Part shown: piece after piece, positions 33,591 to 42,343 of the stretch
Numbering within the stretch: position 1 is the stretch's first letter
How the letters are laid out: each line of letters opens with the position of its first letter
Assembly: GCA_900543455.1 (NCBI GenBank)
Contig: UQRR01000001.1
Location: 1-64,000 of the forward strand
Direction of reading: 5' to 3'
Source of the DNA: an uncultured Dialister sp.
Lineage (GTDB): Bacteria > Bacillota > Negativicutes > Veillonellales > Dialisteraceae
DNA: 64,000 nucleotides
Program-made: the position numbers and the translations under genes
Notes under the pieces: model-generated
What the model saw: the letters and a program-made list of their open reading frames with translations, nothing else
Database searches by the model: none
Told to the model about the DNA's origin: nothing

Positions 33591-36581
33591 CTACGCTCCG
33601 AGCTCGATGGTCCCGGACTTCAGGTGGATGAACTCGCCGGTCGCTTTTTCTTTCCCCACTTCTTCTGCGATGCGCATGGTCTGTGCATGGCAGGTGAAGA
33701 GGAAGATCTGCTGGGTCTTGCCGAGCTCCATGAGAAAGCGCAGTGTCTCACGCTGGCGCTCTTCATCAAAGCGCACGAAGATATCATCCAAAACGATGGG
33801 GAGCGGCTCGAGCTGCTCTCCGAAGGAGAGCGCCATGGCGAGGCGAATGGCAAGGAAGACCTGATCGCCTGTACCGGAGGACCAGATCTTGGCCTCTTTC
33901 ACCCTGTGCTCGCTGTCAACGATACCGATATCTTTCCCGTCTTCGGAAATCCGAAGGGCATACTTGCCTCTGGTCATAGCAGAGAGGAACGTATTCGCCT
34001 GCTTCATGATCTGCGGCTGGCGGCCGGACTCATAGGCGGCCTGCGCACGGTTCAGGATTTCTTCTGTGTACATGTAGGTCAGCCATTCGGAGAGTGCATT
34101 GGCAAGCTCGGCTTCGATCTTTTCTTTTTTCTGCAGGGTATCGGTGATGGTATTATCCCCCGCCAGACGGAAGATCTCATTTTCCACCGCTCCCTGATTC
34201 TTCTGGAGCTCACCCAGTGACGCCGTCTCTTCTTTGATGCGTTTTTCAAGGTTATGATGGGTTTCCATCCAGTCATCGTACTGTCCGCTTTCCAGGAAGT
34301 TCCAGAGGGACTGAAATTCTTCATCACTGCCTGCATAGAGGCGCAGATCCTGCTTCACGGCCTCCCATTCCTTCGTCAGCTGGTCATGATGCTCGTGGGC
34401 ATTCACCTTTTCCGCGAATTCTTCCGCATTTTTGGCATTGACCAGATGGAGAAGGGTATCCATCTCCCGCTGGCAGGAGGCCCAGCCGTCATCAAGCTTA
34501 TCCATTTCCTTCCGATACGCATCGTGCTGATTGTTCTTTTCCTGAATGGACTGCCACGTCAGGCTACGCGCATGCGTTTCCTCGTAGAGCTCCTGGATGC
34601 CGTCCGGATCGACGGTGTAGGGCATCTTCGTCTTCGAGATGATGCTCTCTGCACGGCGGCTGTAGGCATCGAGGCGCGCATCCATCTGCTCCAAGCGCAG
34701 GTCGAGGATCTTGCCCTTGCCTTCGGCGGAGTAGATCTTCTGCCACTGCTCCTGCAGAGCGGAGAGATTCTCTGCGCTGGTCTTTGGGAGCTTGTTTTTC
34801 GCGAGGAAGGCATCCCAGTCTTTGTCTGCTTTTTCCTTCTTTTCGCGAAGCAGCTTGCCTTCTTCTGTCCACTTCTGGTGCGCAAGCTGCTGCTTTCGTA
34901 CCGTTTCCCGTTTCCAGGAGATGGCCTGCCGCTTTGCCTGATCTTTGTAGAAATCAGAGCGACGGCTCTGCATCAAGTTATGGAAGGCCTGCAGATCATC
35001 TATGTCTTCCGGCGCCTGCCCGGGGAATTTGTCGGAGATCACCTTCCTCTCATTCACGAGAGAAGCCAGCGAATCATTCCATTTCTCAAGGTCATTCCCT
35101 TTCTTGTGGATGCTCTTATTATTGAACAGGAAGCAGAGAATACCCAGCATGAGCCCGCCTGCTGCGCCATAGAGCGCCGCAGTGCCTGCCATGGCCATGT
35201 AGAAGGAGGCGATGCCGGCTGCTGCTCCTGCCATGCATAGGATGCCCAGCCAGAACCAGAAGGTGAATTTCTTATCCTCGAGCTGCGAGGCGGCATCGAT
35301 CTTGCCCCTGATTTCCGCTTCCTGATGGAGAAGCTGCTCGAGCAAGGAGGCCATGTCTTCCATCTGCTGGAAATCTTCCTCGGTCTGGATGTCTCCGTCC
35401 TTCGCCTCTTCGGCGACGGCTTCGACCTCCGGCTCTCTCTGCTCCCAGAAATGAAGCTCGTTGCTCCTGACGCTCACGCTCTGCGCAAGGCGCCGGCCTT
35501 CTGCCCAGTCCACATGGACGCAGGCATCTTCCAAAGGCAGCGCGCGGTCCCAGAGTGGCAGGGAATAGCCCAGATTCACAAAGTCGAGTTTCCAGTTTTC
35601 CTTTTCCTCTTCCAGTGCTTCCACATCGACGATGGTCTGTCGCCACTGTCCCAGATCGACGTAGAGCTTTTCCAGCGCTTCAGCCTCTCTCGCCCATGGG
35701 ATGATATCTTCCTTCTTCTTCGGCGTGTACTCGTCGAGCTTTTCCTGAAGAGACGCCTTCTGGTCGTGGATCACCTTCATGCGGTTCATGAGCTGGTTCC
35801 ACTGCTCCTTGCCGTTTGAAGGGAACATCTTCACCTGCGAGGAGAGATCGAGCTGGCGCTTGATATCACGCGCCCGCTTGTAGTATTCCCATGCCCCCAG
35901 CCGCTTGGAAAGTTCCCTGTCTTCTTCCTGGTCTCTTGCAAGCGTTGCCTCCAGCTCCGTGATCTGCTTTTTCAAAAGCTCCTGCTTCTTCTGCAGCTCG
36001 GCGAAATCCTTCTCCTGATGAGAGAGACTGTCAAGCTCCTGATTCACGGTATCCAGATCCGCCATCAGCTGATTGATCTTGCGCTTTCCCTGAGACGAAG
36101 CCACGAAGAGCTTTTCCTTATTCTCCTGAATGTCCTTCTTGGCGCCGGCGAGCTTATCTCCGCCCTGCAGCATGAAGAAACGGCTGCGGATGGAGTCATT
36201 CGCAAGGAAGGAAGCCCCCTGCAGGTCCTCTAAGCCGACAGCGAAGATCTGCTCATACATAGAGCGTGTGAGACCGTGCCACCAGAGTGTCGGCAGCTCC
36301 TCGGAGAATTTCTCATGGCTCGCATTCTCGAACCAGCGCTCCTTCTCTTCACGAAAGACACGATACTCCTGCCCGTCCGCACGGACGAATGCCATATTTC
36401 CCTTCCGTCCCTGCCACTTGCCGCGCCCATAGCCGAAGAGCATATCACGGATGAAACGAAGCATCGTCGTCTTCCCGCTCTCATTCTCTCCCATGACCAC
36501 ATTCAGCGAAGACGTCGACGGCTGCCAGGACGCGCCCCGATAGATGCCATACTCTGAGAGCTGCAAATCCGTGATTTTCAT
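33591..36581 (-). CDS. yhaN: YhaN-like SMC/Rad50-family ATPase
   Basis: 996 residues. Walker A GENESGKTTMLRFI near 31-44, then long coiled coils (LQKKQELLKKQITELEATLA), a mid-protein hydrophobic region at about 435-485 (FWFWLGILCMAGAAAGIASF and a second span) and a C-terminal ABC half with signature SSGTGDQVFLAIRLAMAL and Walker B PIVLDDIFVRFD. The two membrane-type spans in the place of a hinge are a feature of YhaN-like proteins and imply membrane attachment. Overlaps yhaO by four bases, pairing it with a metallophosphoesterase as in SbcCD/Rad50-Mre11 complexes. Confidence 0.92.
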   Translation of the reverse strand: MKITDLQLSEYGIYRGASWQPSTSSLNVVMGENESGKTTMLRFIRDMLFGYGRGKWQGRKGNMAFVRADGQEYRVFREEKERWFENASHEKFSEELPTLWWHGLTRSMYEQIFAVGLEDLQGASFLANDSIRSRFFMLQGGDKLAGAKKDIQENKEKLFVASSQGKRKINQLMADLDTVNQELDSLSHQEKDFAELQKKQELLKKQITELEATLARDQEEDRELSKRLGAWEYYKRARDIKRQLDLSSQVKMFPSNGKEQWNQLMNRMKVIHDQKASLQEKLDEYTPKKKEDIIPWAREAEALEKLYVDLGQWRQTIVDVEALEEEKENWKLDFVNLGYSLPLWDRALPLEDACVHVDWAEGRRLAQSVSVRSNELHFWEQREPEVEAVAEEAKDGDIQTEEDFQQMEDMASLLEQLLHQEAEIRGKIDAASQLEDKKFTFWFWLGILCMAGAAAGIASFYMAMAGTAALYGAAGGLMLGILCFLFNNKSIHKKGNDLEKWNDSLASLVNERKVISDKFPGQAPEDIDDLQAFHNLMQSRRSDFYKDQAKRQAISWKRETVRKQQLAHQKWTEEGKLLREKKEKADKDWDAFLAKNKLPKTSAENLSALQEQWQKIYSAEGKGKILDLRLEQMDARLDAYSRRAESIISKTKMPYTVDPDGIQELYEETHARSLTWQSIQEKNNQHDAYRKEMDKLDDGWASCQREMDTLLHLVNAKNAEEFAEKVNAHEHHDQLTKEWEAVKQDLRLYAGSDEEFQSLWNFLESGQYDDWMETHHNLEKRIKEETASLGELQKNQGAVENEIFRLAGDNTITDTLQKKEKIEAELANALSEWLTYMYTEEILNRAQAAYESGRQPQIMKQANTFLSAMTRGKYALRISEDGKDIGIVDSEHRVKEAKIWSSGTGDQVFLAIRLAMALSFGEQLEPLPIVLDDIFVRFDEERQRETLRFLMELGKTQQIFLFTCHAQTMRIAEEVGKEKATGEFIHLKSGTIELGA

Positions 36582-37846
36582 CGTCCATCCTCCTCTGTCA
36601 GCATTTCCGCTCCCAGCCCCTCCGAGCGGCGGAAAGCAGCAAGAAGCGCCTCATCAGACACCTTGCCCAATAAATTCTTATATTTCAAAAGCTCCGGCTG
36701 AGAAGCAGCCATCTCTCGGAGCGTCTTTCCCCGCTCTTCCGATGGAAGATCCATGACTGCATCGAAAGCCTTCAAATAATTGCCCGTCACATCAGGAAGC
36801 TCGCGGCGCTCGGCGAGATTCAGGAATGGCCGCGTCCGATCCTCGATGCGGGTGAAATAAGCAAAGAGATAGCGGAACTGCTCCTTTTCATTCAAAGACT
36901 GCAGAAGGAAATCACGTCCCTCTTCCGTCGCGATCGCTTTGTGCAGCGCACCATGCCCCGTCAGTACCAGACGCACCATATTCGGCCTACCGGTCAGTTC
37001 CTTCAGTCCTGCGCGGCGGCGTGCCACATCTTTCAAAAGATCATCTGCGGTCAAGAAAGGAGCGATATCGATGACCATGTCCATCCAACGTATCACATCC
37101 GTCTCGATGAACTTCAACGTCACTGTACCATAGGCCCCCACATCGACCAGGTAACAGCCACGGGGACCGATCTCCGTGATATCCAGCCCCTGCGTATTGC
37201 CCGGGTAGACGATATAGGGCTTCATCGAGAGCGTCTTTCTCGTATGCACATGCCCCAGTGCCCAGTAGTCGATGCCCGCAGTCTTCAGCTCCTCGACCGT
37301 GCAAGGCGCATAGGGACTCCCATCGACGCCGGCTTCCGTGTGCAGCATCCCGATGGTGAATCCATCCTCCGGATTCACATGGAAAGAGCGCACCAGATCA
37401 TCCTTCGTATGGCGTGTCTTGTAACTGATGCCATAGATCGTGGCGGCCTTTTCCCCATCCTTCATGAGCGGGATGCCTGTCACTTCTTCGGAAGAAAAAA
37501 TATGCACCGTCTCCGGCAGCGGGATATCCGCACGCCAGGCTTCTCCCGGGTCGTGATTTCCATGCACGATAAAGACCTCAATCCCCGCCTGCGCCGCCCG
37601 ATACAGCTCCCTGCCGAAAGCCATTTGCGCCGCGAGGCTGTGATGGTCTGAATTATATACATCTCCGGAAATCAAGATCGCATCTACCCGATTTTCCAGT
37701 GCCGCATCCACCACCTTTTCAAAGGCTTTGAAGGTGGCTTTCCCGATCTGCTCGTTCCACGGTCCCTTCGTCCCGAGGCGCACGCCTCCGAATGGTTCTC
37801 CGAGGTGCAGATCCGCACAGTGGATAAAAGAAAAATGCTTTCCCAT
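36578..37846 (-). CDS. yhaO: YhaO-like metallophosphoesterase (Mre11/SbcD family)
   Basis: 422 residues; calcineurin-like nuclease fold. All five phosphoesterase motifs can be seen: HCADLHLG, ISGDVYNSD, VHGNHDPGEAW, GMLHTEAG and ALGHVHTRK. The C-terminal third (about 290-422) would contact YhaN. The pair is expected to process DNA ends or structures. First gene of the two-gene operon. Confidence 0.92.
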   Translation of the reverse strand: MGKHFSFIHCADLHLGEPFGGVRLGTKGPWNEQIGKATFKAFEKVVDAALENRVDAILISGDVYNSDHHSLAAQMAFGRELYRAAQAGIEVFIVHGNHDPGEAWRADIPLPETVHIFSSEEVTGIPLMKDGEKAATIYGISYKTRHTKDDLVRSFHVNPEDGFTIGMLHTEAGVDGSPYAPCTVEELKTAGIDYWALGHVHTRKTLSMKPYIVYPGNTQGLDITEIGPRGCYLVDVGAYGTVTLKFIETDVIRWMDMVIDIAPFLTADDLLKDVARRRAGLKELTGRPNMVRLVLTGHGALHKAIATEEGRDFLLQSLNEKEQFRYLFAYFTRIEDRTRPFLNLAERRELPDVTGNYLKAFDAVMDLPSEERGKTLREMAASQPELLKYKNLLGKVSDEALLAAFRRSEGLGAEMLTEEDGR

Positions 37847-38176
37847 ACTTCCTCCTTGATGGTAGATAGATATGTCGATGGTGGTATAGAAATCCGCACT
37901 TGCGGAATAACAGATGGTTTTTGGGGTTCGGGGTTAACCCATGGGGCGTACTGTCCCCTTAATTGCATGCGAAAGAGGTTCAGCAGGTTCTATAGGTTCT
38001 ACGGGGGGTGGTACGGCGCATAAAAATATAGAAGCGCCGTGGAATATAAATAAGACGATTCCCGAAGGCGGTATTCTAGTCACCAGTCACTAGTCACTAG
38101 TCACCAGCTCATTTCCTCGAGAAACACATATTATTGTACCATATCCGTAAATGGCGGGAAGCCCATTTTCCCAATA
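37847..38176. repeat. Gene-free repeat region upstream of yhaO
   Basis: Contains GGTTCAGCAGGTTCTATAGG-type units (about 37977-38000), a GCGGCGC...GCGCCGT hairpin (38012-38041), a GATTCCCGAAGGCGGTATTC element (38056-38074) and CACTAGT/CACCAGT heptamers (38077-38105). Confidence 0.6.
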
Positions 38177-38210
38177 AAAAAATGCCTCTCTATCGAGAAG
38201 CATTTTCCTT
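38177..38210 (-). terminator. Terminator of rpmF
   Basis: Minus strand AAAATGCTTCTC, loop GATA, GAGAGGCATTTT followed by a T-run; seven bases after the stop. Confidence 0.8.
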
Positions 38211-38216
38211 TGACCA

Positions 38217-38402
38217 TTATTCTTCAACAGTCTTGGTGATGATCTGTTTGCCTTTATAGAAACCGCATACTGGGCATACATGATGAGGTTTTTTCAGTGC
38301 ATGGCACTGTGGGCATTCCACAAGACCCGGAACAGTCAGTTTCCAATTTGCACGTCTCTTGTCGCGACGGGATCTAGAACTTTTTGTCTTCGGAACCGGC
38401 AT
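38217..38402 (-). CDS. rpmF: 50S ribosomal protein L32
   Basis: 61 residues starting MPVPKTKSSRSRRDKRRANW, with zinc ribbon CPQC...CPVCG. ATG at 38402 follows GGAGGTG; the longer frame is a GTG artefact. Monocistronic here, although rpmF often leads the fapR-plsX operon in relatives. Confidence 0.97.
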   Translation of the reverse strand: MPVPKTKSSRSRRDKRRANWKLTVPGLVECPQCHALKKPHHVCPVCGFYKGKQIITKTVEE

Positions 38403-38462
38403 TTCTCGCACCTCCTTACCTATCGGCCGTTATGCCGTTTGTCTTTCACTGTTTCGCCAGTG

Positions 38463-38526
38463 CTCTAAACGCGTTAGAGAAATTTATCAACTTCAATAGT
38501 ATACGGGATTGGCAGGGGAAAGTCAA
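38463..38526 (-). promoter_or_regulatory. Promoter and leader palindrome of rpmF
   Basis: TTGACT (38526-38521), 17-base spacer, TATACT (38503-38498). A perfect inverted repeat CTCTAA-acgcg-TTAGAG (38463-38479) lies in the leader and may be an operator or mRNA hairpin. Confidence 0.7.
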
Positions 38527-38549
38527 GGGGAAGTTTGCGAGCGGGTGAC

Positions 38550-38670
38550 TTGTGGCGGGAGACTTCAGACTAGGAGACTTCAGACATCTGATATCTGACG
38601 CCAGACTTCAGACTGGGAGCCTTTAGATGTCAGACTTTAGACTGGCAGACATCTGATTTCCGATATCTGG
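38550..38670. repeat. Imperfect CAGACNT heptamer array
   Basis: Repeated units such as CAGACTT, CAGACAT, CTGATATC and GAGACTTC over 120 bases, related to the ATTAGAC array at 31657. No gene. Confidence 0.6.
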
Positions 38671-38695
38671 CTCTGCGATGGAATCCGCATTTCCC

Positions 38696-38752
38696 TTGAC
38701 AAAGGCATCTATTTTTTGTATGATGCGGTTGAAGAGTAACTAGAATTTAGTT
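38696..38752 (+). promoter_or_regulatory. Promoter and operator of hicAB
   Basis: TTGACA (38696-38701), 17-base spacer, TATGAT (38719-38724), then inverted repeat AACTA-gaatt-TAGTT (38738-38752) just before the hicA ribosome site. Confidence 0.7.
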
Positions 38753-38768
38753 GCAGGGGCGGATCATA

Positions 38769-39032
38769 TTGACACAAAAAGATAAATTATTGGGGCGGCT
38801 CTTTCAAAATCCGTATCCCAGAGATTTTACCTATGGCGAACTTCTTACACTGATGAAACAATGCGGCTATCAGGTTCGCCAAGGAAACGGTTCTCGCATT
38901 TCCTTCGGCCCCAATGCAGAAGGAAATCGGCTTTTTCTGCATGCTCCACATGGAGCTACCGAAAATGCACTGAAGAAGTACCAAATCGAGCAAATCAAAG
39001 CATTCTTAGAGAAAGAAGGACTCCTCAAATGA
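38769..39032 (+). CDS. hicA: HicA-family toxin
   Basis: 87 residues using the TTG at 38769 (MTQKDKLLGRLFQ), which matches the usual HicA beginning; the frame can extend to a TTG at 38751. Core LTLMKQCGYQVRQGNGSRISF and HAPHGATENALKKYQIEQIKAFLEKEGLL fit the HicA double-stranded-RNA-binding fold. The usual catalytic GSHH reads GSRI, as in some subfamilies, so activity is uncertain. Overlaps hicB by four bases. Confidence 0.82.
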   Translation: MTQKDKLLGRLFQNPYPRDFTYGELLTLMKQCGYQVRQGNGSRISFGPNAEGNRLFLHAPHGATENALKKYQIEQIKAFLEKEGLLK

Positions 39033-39385
39033 AAAACTATATGGAATACAAAGGCTACCGAGGTACGATTTCCTACTGCGGTGAAGATCGCATCCTCTAT
39101 GGGAAAGTGCTCGGTACCAAGGACTCCATCTCTTACGAGGGAGAAAGCGTCTCTGAACTGGAGTCTGATTTCCACGCTGCTGTGGATGATTATCTGGAAG
39201 TCTGCAAAGAGACAGGAAAGTCTCCCAGTAAAGAATTCAAAGGCTCTTTCAATGTCCGTGTCACACCCGAGCTGCATCGCTCCGCCTACTTCTATGCACA
39301 TGAAAATGGACTCACGCTGAATGAACTGATGTCACGCAGTCTCAAAAATTATTTAGACGAAAAAAACATTCATTTACAAGCATAA
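39029..39385 (+). CDS. hicB: HicB-family antitoxin
   Basis: 118 residues from ATG 39029. N-terminal HicB domain (YKGYRGTISYCGEDRILYGKV) with an acidic middle, then a C-terminal ribbon-helix-helix (SFNVRVTPELHRSAYFYAHE...LNELMSRSLKNYL) for DNA binding. The stop codon directly abuts a MITE terminus at 39384. Confidence 0.88.
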   Translation: MKNYMEYKGYRGTISYCGEDRILYGKVLGTKDSISYEGESVSELESDFHAAVDDYLEVCKETGKSPSKEFKGSFNVRVTPELHRSAYFYAHENGLTLNELMSRSLKNYLDEKNIHLQA

Positions 39386-39495
39386 GGAAACACTGATTCA
39401 ATCGTTGTCAGATTTTACTCTTGGATTTTTGAACAGAGTAAGGAATCAGGGGTGCGAGCAGACTCTGACTCTGCGATTGCAGCCGTATTTCTTTA
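39384..39495. mobile_element. MITE-like element copy
   Basis: Left end AAGGAAACACTGATTCAATC matches the 51976 copy; homology continues through GTTGTCAGATTT and CTTGGATTTTT...ACAGAG. The right end (CTGCGATTGCAGCCGTATTTC) is decayed. Confidence 0.6.
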
Positions 39496-39546
39496 ACCAT
39501 CATTTTCCTATATTGCATTTTCCGTCTTCATAATTGGAGTTCCTTC

Positions 39547-39575
39547 TTTACTTTATGGGAATTATCCCATATAAT
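39547..39575 (+). promoter_or_regulatory. Promoter with embedded operator of higBA
   Basis: TTTACT, 17-base spacer and TATAAT (39570-39575). The spacer is filled by the perfect inverted repeat ATGGGA-atta-TCCCAT (39555-39570), an arrangement typical of HigA-type autorepression. Confidence 0.75.
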
Positions 39576-39596
39576 ATAAATAAAGGCGGTGAAGTT

Positions 39597-39950
39597 ATGC
39601 CAGAAATTCAAGTCGTGTACTACCAAAAAGAAAACGGAGAAATACCACTCCGCTCCTTTATCGACTCTTTAGATGTAAAAATGGCTGCCAAAGTCATCTG
39701 GACCATCAAACTCTTCCAAGAAGAAGGATGTGATTTGCTTCTTCCCTATTCCGAATACTTGATTGATGGCATTTATGAGCTTCGCGCCAAGCAGGGAAAC
39801 AACATCAGCCGCGTCATGTATTTCTTCGTCATCGGAAATAAAGCAGTCTTGACGCACGGTTTCACAAAGAAAACGCAAAAAACACCCATTAAGGAAATTG
39901 AAAGAGCTAAAAGATACAGGGATGACTATATGAAGCAGCAAGAGGAATGA
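39597..39950 (+). CDS. higB: HigB/RelE-like toxin (phage-derived Gp49 family)
   Basis: 117 residues starting MPEIQVVYYQKENGEIPLRS. Diagnostic end: IDGIYELRAKQGNNISRVMY, AVLTHGFTKKTQKTPIKEIE and RAKRYRDDY. The family cuts mRNA on ribosomes. Start at 39597 follows GGCGG; the longer TTG frame overlaps the promoter and operator. Confidence 0.9.
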   Translation: MPEIQVVYYQKENGEIPLRSFIDSLDVKMAAKVIWTIKLFQEEGCDLLLPYSEYLIDGIYELRAKQGNNISRVMYFFVIGNKAVLTHGFTKKTQKTPIKEIERAKRYRDDYMKQQEE

Positions 39951-39961
39951 GGTGCAAAGAA

Positions 39962-40255
39962 ATGAGTAAAGCAGAATACAGCTTCGACGAAGACCTCGCC
40001 CACCGTTTAAAAAATCCGGCGTTCAAAAAAGCCTATGACTCGTTGGAGCCGGAATTCATGTTTGCCAAAGCTCTGCTGGAAGCCCGAAAAAAGCAAGGAC
40101 TGACCCAGCAGGAGCTCGCCCGCCGCACAGGAATCGATCAGGCAGATATCAGCAAAATCGAACATGGGAAACTGTCTGTTTCTTTTAAAACGATGCGAAA
40201 ACTGGCCAATGGCATGGGAAAAACCCTCCGCATCCAACTGGTCGACGAAATATAA
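39962..40255 (+). CDS. higA: HigA-type XRE antitoxin
   Basis: 97 residues from ATG 39962 (GAGGTG upstream); an ATG at 39947 would add five residues and overlap the toxin stop. Helix-turn-helix: LEARKKQGLTQQELARRTGIDQADISKIEHGK. Repressor and antitoxin of the toxin encoded just before. Confidence 0.92.
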   Translation: MSKAEYSFDEDLAHRLKNPAFKKAYDSLEPEFMFAKALLEARKKQGLTQQELARRTGIDQADISKIEHGKLSVSFKTMRKLANGMGKTLRIQLVDEI

Positions 40256-40284
40256 AAAAGAGCGCGAAAGCGCTCTTTTTTATT
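40253..40284. terminator. Bidirectional terminator after higBA
   Basis: AAAAAAGAGCGC-gaaa-GCGCTCTTTTTT, directly at the higA stop; also lies downstream of glyA on the other strand. Confidence 0.88.
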
Positions 40285-40318
40285 TCGTTATCCTTGACAT
40301 TAAGCAGACAACACTCAT

Positions 40319-40333
40319 GGGAAACACTGATTA
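40319..40333. repeat. Solo MITE terminus at the glyA stop codon
   Basis: GGGAAACACTGATTA. The final TTA is the reverse complement of the TAA stop of glyA, so a mobile-element end forms the gene's stop. Confidence 0.6.
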
Positions 40334-41569
40334 CAGATCTTCGTAGAGTGGATACTTCACGCAGAGAGCATGGACACGCTTTGCGCAGTCCGCCTTGACT
40401 GCTGCATCCTCCGGATTCTTGACGACTGTCGAGATGATGTCTGCGACTTCCTTGAAGTCGTCTTCCTTGAATCCTCTGGTGGTCAGAGCCGGGGAGCCAA
40501 GACGGATGCCGCTCGTGACGAATGGAGAGAGAGTTTCGAATGGAATGGTGTTTCTGTTTGCAGTGATGCCAATTTCATCGAGGACCGTCTGTGCGACCTT
40601 GCCGGTGATGCCGATGGCTTTCATATCCGCGAGGAGGACATGGGTATCGGTGCCGCCGGAAACGACACGGATGCCGTTCTTCTGCAGTTCATCAGAGAGG
40701 ACCTTTTCATTCTTCTTGATCTGTTTCGCATACTGCTTGAAATCATCGGAGAGATCTTCGCCGAAAGCGACAGCCTTCGCTGCAATGACGTGCATGAGCG
40801 GGCCGCCCTGCATGCCCGGGAATACCGCTTTGTCGATGGCTTTGCCATACTGTTCTTTGCACATGATGATGCCGCCGCGCGGTCCGCGAAGAGTCTTGTG
40901 GGTGGTGGTGGTCACGATGTCTGCCCACGGCACCGGACTCGGATATTCGCCGCCTGCGACAAGGCCGGCGAAGTGTGCCATATCGACCATGAAGAGTGCG
41001 CCGACTTCATGCGCGATCGCTGCAATGCGTTCGAAGTCAATGATGCGGGAGTATGCACTGGTGCCGCCGATGATGAGCTTCGGCTGGACTTCCTTCGCTG
41101 TCTTTTCCATGGCTTCATAGTCCAGAAGTTCGTCTTCTTTTCTGACGCCGTAAGGAACGACATTGAAATAATTGCCGGAAATATTGACCGGGCTGCCGTG
41201 AGACAGATGACCGCCATCCGTGAGGTTCATGCCCATCATGGTGTCGCCCGGTTTTAAAAGGCCGTAGTAGACGGCGAAATTCGCCTGCGAGCCGGAATGC
41301 GGCTGTACATTCACATGTTCCGCACCGAAGAGCTCCTTCGCACGATCGATCGCCAGCTGTTCGACGACATCGACATATTCGCAGCCGCCGTAATATCTCT
41401 TGCCCGGGTAGCCTTCTGCATATTTGTTCGTAAGGACGCTGCCCTGTGCTTCCATGACAGCATAGCTGACGATATTTTCAGACGCGATCATTTCCAGCTT
41501 GTTTCTCTGACGGTTCAGCTCTTCCTGAATGGCTTCGTAAACCGCTTTGTCTTCTTTTAAGTGTTTCAT
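40331..41569 (-). CDS. glyA: Serine hydroxymethyltransferase
   Basis: 412 residues; PLP enzyme converting serine and tetrahydrofolate to glycine and methylene-[41 protein letters not shown] and the PLP-Lys motif [15 protein letters not shown] are present. ATG follows GGGAG. Belongs to the conserved rpiB-ywlG-glyA cluster, though 770 bases of repeats now separate it from ywlG. Confidence 0.97.
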   Translation of the reverse strand: MKHLKEDKAVYEAIQEELNRQRNKLEMIASENIVSYAVMEAQGSVLTNKYAEGYPGKRYYGGCEYVDVVEQLAIDRAKELFGAEHVNVQPHSGSQANFAVYYGLLKPGDTMMGMNLTDGGHLSHGSPVNISGNYFNVVPYGVRKEDELLDYEAMEKTAKEVQPKLIIGGTSAYSRIIDFERIAAIAHEVGALFMVDMAHFAGLVAGGEYPSPVPWADIVTTTTHKTLRGPRGGIIMCKEQYGKAIDKAVFPGMQGGPLMHVIAAKAVAFGEDLSDDFKQYAKQIKKNEKVLSDELQKNGIRVVSGGTDTHVLLADMKAIGITGKVAQTVLDEIGITANRNTIPFETLSPFVTSGIRLGSPALTTRGFKEDDFKEVADIISTVVKNPEDAAVKADCAKRVHALCVKYPLYEDL

Positions 41570-41639
41570 TGAAATAGACTCCCTTCATTTTTCAAAGTGA
41601 AATCGAATGGATCGATTCATACACCCCATGATGCAAAAC

Positions 41640-41760
41640 TTTCACCAATGAGAAATGAGAAATGTGGGTGCGGCGCACCATTTCATCATGTGCTGTCAAT
41701 ACACCTCTCGCTCGCATCGCTCCCAGTCCCTAGTCCCTAGTCACCAGTCACTCATTCCTG
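41640..41760. repeat. Intergenic repeat fragments upstream of glyA
   Basis: GAGAAATGAGAAATG units, GGTGCGGCGCACC and CCCTAGT/CACCAGT heptamers at about 41728-41750. No gene. Confidence 0.55.
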
Positions 41761-41837
41761 TCCTGCATACATTTGATTTATTGTATCATGAGGCACACAC
41801 GAATGCATCTTTTTACTTGAAATATGCATACTTGATA

Positions 41838-41932
41838 TAGAAAAAGGGCTTAGCGTGTACCCTTCAGGATACATGGCCAAGCCCTTCCGTTGAGCAAGTA
41901 TGCTATTCGTGAAATCACTCACAAGGATAGTA
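41838..41932 (-). ncRNA. Possible small RNA or structured leader ending in a terminator
   Basis: Minus strand: TATACT (41933-41928) is followed by about 85 bases that end in a nested hairpin: AAGGGCTT-gGC outer stem, TGTATCC-tgaa-GGGTACA inner stem, GC-tAAGCCCTT and TTTTT at 41838. No ORF of note. It does not match SRP RNA, 6S or tmRNA signatures that I know. The nearest upstream gene on this strand ends at 42344, so this looks like its own transcript. Confidence 0.4.
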
Positions 41933-41959
41933 TAGCACAAATAAGAAAGAAGTAAAGGG

Positions 41960-42335
41960 GAAATAGTGGTTCAGGGTTCAGGGCTAGCCCGTGGGAGGGA
42001 CGCCCATGGATTGCGGATGAAAGCTTTGCTCGAATGAGAAATTAGAAATGAGAAATGCGAAATGCGAAATGGTGGTGCGGCGCAAAAATAATGAAGCGCC
42101 GCAGAATTTTGATGGCGCTTCACGCCGTCGTCATCGAAAGCGTTGCCGAGGGATCTTTATTGCACTGCGCTCAGTATCACATAGAAACTGGCAGGAAACC
42201 GACGCCTTGGTGCTGCGTATTTCTGCTTTCACACATGCGTCGTTTATCGGTCTGCAAGGAAGATTTCTCGCTCCGCTCGAAATGACGATACGAGAGAGTC
42301 ACTAACCACTAATCCCTAGTCACCAGTCACTTGTC
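41960..42335. repeat. Repeat region between the small RNA candidate and ywlG
   Basis: GGTTCAGGGTTCAGGG heptamers (41969-41984), GAAATGAGAAATGCGAAATGC 7-mers (42040-42070), a GCGGCGC...GCGCCGC hairpin (42074-42102), the GATTTCTCGCTCCGCTCG / AAATGACGATACG element (42262-42295) and CACTAAC/CCCTAGT/CACCAGT heptamers. No gene. Confidence 0.65.
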
Positions 42336-42343
42336 ATTTTCCC

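Noticed and set aside
41838..41933. The hairpin transcript as SRP RNA, 6S RNA or a known riboswitch
   Set aside because: Lacks the conserved SRP tetraloop/asymmetric-loop sequence and the size of 6S; no known riboswitch core could be matched.
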